From: Chara braunii
Taxonomy: Eukaryota; Streptophyta; Charophyceae; Charales; Characeae
DNA length: 31,151 bases
Direction of reading: 5' to 3'
NCBI GenBank assembly: GCA_003427395.1
Contig: BFEA01000002.1
Location: 979,019 to 1,010,169 of the forward strand
Shown: positions 27,756-31,151 of the stretch, one piece after another
Layout: each line of letters opens with the position of its first letter
How positions within the stretch are numbered: the stretch's first letter is position 1
Notes under the pieces: model-generated
What the model was told of the DNA's origin: nothing
Databases searched by the model: none
The model's input: the letters and a program-made list of their open reading frames with translations, nothing else
Program-made: the position numbers and the translations under genes

Positions 27756-27890
27756 CATGACCGGCGATCGATAGAGGACGAGAACCAAAAAGTGTAAACT
27801 TTAAATAAATTTAAAAAAAAACGCACACACACACCATTATGTTGGGAACAAGTAATTGGAAGTAGAACTTCTCGGAGGTGGGAGGAAGGG

Positions 27891-28070
27891 GCGCGAGGAA
27901 GCCCTATGTTGGGAAGAAAGCGAGGAAGCGCTATGTTGGGAAGAAAGCGCGGGAGCCACGTCTAAGGGCCTGGCTCCACTGCACAACAGTAGATCCAAAC
28001 TTCCTTTTTTTGTTCTTTGATCCAGACGTATCAGGTCTAAGAGCCACGCTCCCCTGCACAACATTAGATC
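27891..28070 (+). repeat. 27-bp tandem repeat followed by a duplicated GGC..CTCC..TGCACAACA block
   Basis: GAGGAAGCGCTATGTTGGGA, AGAAA is repeated two to three times at 27893-27945. Then GGCCTGGCTCCACTGCACAA, CAGTAGATCCA at 27968 is repeated as CCACGCTCCCCTGCACAACA, TTAGATCCA at 28042. The second block resembles the ends seen at 24896-24996 and 29768. Confidence 0.65.
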
Positions 28071-28131
28071 CAGATACATTCTGCCTGACTCAACGCTCCA
28101 AACATAACGGGATCATTAAGTTGACATCAAC

Positions 28132-28320
28132 AGAATAGTACACCCATTTTGTGACTGTTGAGAAACAGACCTCAGTTCGAATCGTCATGAAATCGAAGGA
28201 ATAAAATTTCAACTCAGAGTTACCTGGCGTCGGTAAGTTCGATGATGACCCCTGAAGGCTATCGCCCCTTCACAAAAGCGAAGTCTGTGAATTAGAAAAA
28301 AAAACAAAAAAACTAAAAAC
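28132..28320 (+). mobile_element. tRNA-derived SINE-like element, full-length but diverged
   Basis: TAGTACACCCATTTTGTGAC, AAACAGACCTCAGTTCGAAT and GATGATGACCCCTGAAGGCT, ATCGCCCCTTCACAAAAG follow the order of the copy at 24320. The tail is A-rich. Confidence 0.75.
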
Positions 28321-28429
28321 TAATTTTCTGGTACTATCACATCGTGACCCGAAAGAGAAGCCGAGGTATCAAAAAAAAAAAAAAAAAAAAAAAACAGGAG
28401 ACAGACACTGCACCTTCCTAATGTAACTG

Positions 28430-28526
28430 CAGACGATTTATGCACCAGTCCGCACAACTACGTCCAGATTCAGGCTTTTTATATACACCCCGCCCCGCCC
28501 CCCCTCTTTGCTGGTGAAACCTCGAA
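28430..28526. mobile_element. Half of a family C-like element
   Basis: ACGTCCAGATTCAGG and TTTGCTGGTGAAACCTCG match the right half of the copy at 22546-22696. A C/G-rich stretch (28487-28506) separates the two motifs. The left half is not seen. Confidence 0.5.
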
Positions 28527-28586
28527 GCCATTAATTAGACAACAGCCATTAACAAGGTGCTTTTTTTTCTTCTTCTTTTCTTTTTT

Positions 28587-28696
28587 GGACCATTTCTCTA
28601 TTTATGCGTGTCCTCCTGGCAAAAAAAAAAAGCAGGTGCCATGCTAATCTCCTTTCTCTGTATCATTCCCATAGTAACGGATGTCCCCCCAGGGAC
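28587..28696 (-). pseudogene. U6 snRNA retropseudogene with target-site duplications
   Basis: Read on the minus strand, GTCCCTGGGGGGACATCC, GATACAGAGAAAGGAGATTA, GCATGGCACCTGC, GACACGCATAAATAGAG and AAATGGTCC follow the order of U6. An 11-base T run (as read on this strand) and base changes break the RNA. It ends in an A-rich tail (positions 28586 down to 28561). Similar flanks, aaggtgctt at 28554-28562 and 28701-28709 on the plus strand, bracket it, as expected for LINE-type retrotransposition. Confidence 0.85.
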
Positions 28697-28959
28697 CAAT
28701 AAGGTGCTTTGGTAACGATGCTTTATAGGATCCAAGGCTCGCGAGCCTGGACCTCTGTTTGTTTGTTTTTTTGGGAACTGTGGCGTTTCAAAGTGGCCTG
28801 CCACTTTCGTTTTTTTTAATCCCTGTTTTTGAAGGGCAATTCTATTTTTAAAAAAAGGGTAATTCTTTTAAGCTCATCCAAAAGCGCGATATTATTACTA
28901 GTAAGATACGATGATCATTCATCTGACCGGCCCCATGTAATTCATAATTATTTTATTCA

Positions 28960-29050
28960 TAATTATTTTATTCTGTTCATCTGATTGCATCTGGATTCGA
29001 TTCGAGCTTGGGTCTGTACTTAAACAATTTCATGACCGAGGCCCGTTGGT
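28960..29050 (-). mobile_element. SINE-like element, head region
   Basis: On the minus strand CGGGCCTCGGTCATGAAATT, AAGTACAGACCCAAGC and TCGAATCGAATCCAGATGC align with the copy at 4490-4655. The 3' half is not recognisable. Confidence 0.65.
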
Positions 29051-29640
29051 GGTCTGCCACTGTGGCTACCGGCACAGGCCCGAATTGAAATGTGGTTNCC
29101 TTTTTNTTAAAAAAAAAAAAAAAAAAAAAAAAGCTGTTACCTCGTATAGCGCGGTAATAGCACTACCGTCACTTATAGGTTCGTGTGAATCAACTACAGC
29201 AGTGATTTACCCAAAACTACCGCACAAAAACTGGTTCGTGTAAGAAGCACGGAAACTATAGAACAAGACATGTCCAGGGGGGGAGGGGGGGGGAGGAGAG
29301 GAACACGCACAAAAACTGGTGTCCGCATCGGGCAGACCAAAAGCAAATTAAAAAAAAAAAACTTGAAAATTTTCAAAAAAGGGGAGAAAACACCCGAAAA
29401 GAGAAAGTCTGCAGAGGCATGGAGAGACCAACGACCGATGATTTGTGCTAATACATCGATAGAATCCAGACCTCTTTTTCTTTTTCTTTTTCTTTCTTTT
29501 TTTTCGGTAGATGATCAGTTTAATATCCACCACGGTTTTACTATCATCACCCGATTCCACCCAAAAACAGTCCAACCTCTCAAGAACATTCCCTCCCCTT
29601 TCCCAACCACCAGCATGAGAGAGAAACAACCGGCCTAATA
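29051..29640. other. No recognised gene; assembly ambiguity
   Basis: Two undetermined bases (29098, 29106) sit next to an A run of about 25 at 29108-29132, probably a sequencing or assembly artefact at the homopolymer. A G-rich stretch (29277-29302) and a T-rich stretch (29472-29505) follow. Confidence 0.5.
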
Positions 29641-29659
29641 GATTCGTTAAGGAAGCGTT

Positions 29660-29715
29660 CAGATTCGATGACGATGATACCTGAAGTCCGTCGCCCTTTA
29701 TTAAAAACTAATTAA
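29660..29715 (+). mobile_element. SINE-like element, 3' end only
   Basis: GATGACGATGATACCTGAAG, TCCGTCGCCCTTTATTAAAA matches the 3' signature shared by the SINE family. Confidence 0.6.
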
Positions 29716-29962
29716 TTAATTAAGTGAGAGAAATGGATTCTTGACATATCGCCGCGATTGGACTATAGGCCTCGCTCCACCACTCACCACATGAACAACG
29801 ACAAAAACTATGGGGGGTGCAACTATGGGGGGGTGTGTATCTTTCCGTGTTCTAGTGGAAGATCCGTTCTCTTTTTGCACATTTTGCTGAGTGCCGCCGC
29901 GAAGGCCCTGGCTCTTGCTATCTCAAGTCCGTCGTCCTTCTGTACACGCGTTTTCCGTTCAG

Positions 29963-30138
29963 CGCCCAAGTTCCATGACCGGTAACAGTGTTCGAGTTTC
30001 ATCAACGCTCGAATCTGGACGTGTTTGTGGACAAGTGCAGAAAAAATCGCGTTGACTTTCATCAACCGCACATCTCCGCAAACACGTCCAGATTCCGGCG
30101 TGTTGAGCAAACTCACCGCTGCTGGTGGAACTTGGCCT
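29963..30138. mobile_element. MITE family C copy
   Basis: CGCCCAAGTTCCATGACC at the left faces GGTGGAACTTGGCC at the right. Inside, GAATCTGGACGTGTTTGTGG is opposed by CGCAAACACGTCCAGATTCC, an excellent inverted pair. Confidence 0.82.
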
Positions 30139-30249
30139 TGACTAATTTCCAGCAGCCCTTTTTTTTTTTCTTTTTTTTTCCCAATAAACACATGAATTCA
30201 TTACAAATGCCAACACAGAAGGCCGGGAATCCCCTCCACATCTCAAGCC

Positions 30250-30575
30250 GGGGCCGCGTCCCACTAGAAGCGTTCAGTTTCCTTAACGGCTGAATCTGGA
30301 CGTGTTTGTGGAAATGTGAAGAAATCGCGTCGAGTTTCCTCAACCTCACATCTCCGTCCAGATTCATTCGTACATGAGCAAACTCAACGCTGCTACCGAC
30401 TTCCCCCGAACATAACACACACGCGCTGTATTCGAGTTTTCAAAAAAAACAGTCGATGATTCGAATATTCTACTATACCAGCTGTTCAAATAGAACACCC
30501 GTGCGTTGTCTTTCTATTCGTTTGCAACACATGCACCTTATGTTCGGGGGAAGACGGTAGTCGGACTTGGCCCCC
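30250..30575. mobile_element. MITE family C copy interrupted by a family B element
   Basis: The left end GGGGCCGCGTCCCACTAG and GAATCTGGACGTGTTTGTGG are typical of family C. The right end is split: it stops at AACTCAACGCTGCTA, and the expected terminal GGACTTGGCCCC appears only after the B insertion, at about 30,563. Confidence 0.85.
30393..30560. mobile_element. MITE family B variant nested in a family C element (168 bp)
   Basis: Ends CTACCGACTTCCCCCGAACA and TGTTCGGGGGAAGACGGTAG are exact inverted repeats (20 bp). The core differs from other B copies and is longer. It splits a family C element, whose two parts are 30250-30394 and 30559-30575, again at TA. Confidence 0.87.
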
Positions 30576-30726
30576 CGAGACTGGGGCCATTTACCCAGAT
30601 TCGGCTGCGCTGGAAACAGGGGTCCCGCAGGCAGGCATTCAAATTCTTTTTTTTTCTTTTTTTTCTTTTTCTTTTTTTGGCATTAAAATTCGACCACAAT
30701 GGATTCCTGAAATAGAGAAAAGAATT

Positions 30727-30744
30727 GTCCTTCGGGACATCCCT

Positions 30745-30776
<32 letters not shown>

Positions 30777-30825
30777 GGCCCCGGCGCAAGGATGACACGC
30801 ATAAATCGAGAAATGGTCCAAATTT
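30727..30825 (+). ncRNA. U6: U6 spliceosomal RNA, near-intact copy
   Basis: The sequence begins GTCCTTCGGGACATCC and continues AAAATTGGAACGATACAGAG, AAGATTAGCATGGCCCC, GCGCAAGGATGACACGC, ATAAATCGAGAAATGGTCC. This is the U6 snRNA with its ACAGAGA box, AGC triad and conserved 3' part. The 5' stem is one pair shorter than in the usual plant form (GTCCC/GGGGAC). It may not be an active gene. I see no plant upstream element (RTCCCACATCG type), no clear TATA at -30, no T4 terminator after AAATTT, and an A-rich stretch follows. A flank resembling gaaatag recurs on both sides, as in a retrocopy. Confidence 0.85.
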
Positions 30826-30949
30826 AAAATTAAATAAAATAAAAGGAAATAGCGAAGAAACGTTTTCGGCTTGCCTAGCCTCCTCCACGTGGCTGCGCCG
30901 CGATACATCATCCATCACGTAACTGTGTTTAAAAAATAAAAATAAAAAC

Positions 30950-31096
30950 AGTAGAAGTTCCTAGAGTCGTGTCCGTTAACGCGCCACGATTTTAGGAAAA
31001 GTACGAGCCACTACAGGAGCGTCCAAATTCATCCGAGTAAAAACGTTTCTACTCTATTTTTATTCCCGTGGTCGATAGCTTGGACAAGTACTGGTG
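30950..31096. mobile_element. MITE family A, copy 3 (ends eroded)
   Basis: It shares GATTTTAGGAAAAGTACGAG, CCACTACAGGAGCG, AAATTCATCCGAGTA and AAGTACTGGTG with copies 1 and 2. The terminal TAAACC part is lost on both sides. The sequence then continues into CAGTTCGAATCCTG, which looks like a tRNA T-arm. Confidence 0.8.
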
Positions 31097-31151
31097 CACG
31101 GCAGTTCGAATCCTGCAGGACGAACCCCACAATAAACGAATACGACAAAAC

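Noticed and set aside
31060-31125. tRNA gene at the window end (CAGTTCGAATCCTG)
   Set aside because: It has a T-arm-like motif only; no acceptor or anticodon stems can be formed with the upstream sequence, which belongs to MITE family A.

Overview
The window is nuclear DNA of a plant-lineage eukaryote, probably an alga or plant with a large, repeat-rich genome. The main evidence is a split protein-kinase gene on the minus strand. Its conceptual protein has one ankyrin-type segment followed by a kinase domain of the plant VIK/ILK type (Raf-like, group C1). A degraded copy of plastid rpoB and U6 sequences with a plant-like body fit this. A charophyte such as Chara is a possible source, but that is inference; nothing here fixes the genus.

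Positions 1-12,660 hold the 3' two-thirds of the kinase gene. Transcription runs from high to low coordinates. Eight exons (12660-12586, 11243-11154, 10370-10276, 9820-9700, 7492-7413, 5137-5075, 2753-2632, 672-587) have GT-AG borders and matching phases. They read from an ankyrin repeat, through a linker, to kinase subdomains I-IX. The N-terminal ankyrin exons and the C-terminal end of the kinase were not found. Introns are 0.45-2.3 kb and hold microsatellites, MITEs, SINE-like elements and a U6 fragment. A 66-bp in-frame tandem duplication covers the donor end of the linker exon and offers two alternative donor sites.

Positions 12,660-31,151 contain no gene I can support except a near-intact U6 snRNA sequence at 30,727-30,825. 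The rest is a mosaic. There are three families of short palindromic MITE-like elements (called A, B and C here), a 610-bp element with terminal inverted repeats, tRNA-derived SINE-like copies, and a tRNA-like tandem array. There is also a 75-bp tandem array, several two-copy duplications, a plastid rpoB fragment (about 19,425-19,730) and a U6 retropseudogene with target-site duplications.

The best-supported new observations are the exon/donor duplication, two independent proofs that MITE family B inserts at TA (a filled and an empty site, and a B element nested in a C element), and the U6 retrocopies. I found no convincing evidence for an unknown multi-gene system. Most long open frames here come from microsatellites or tandem repeats.
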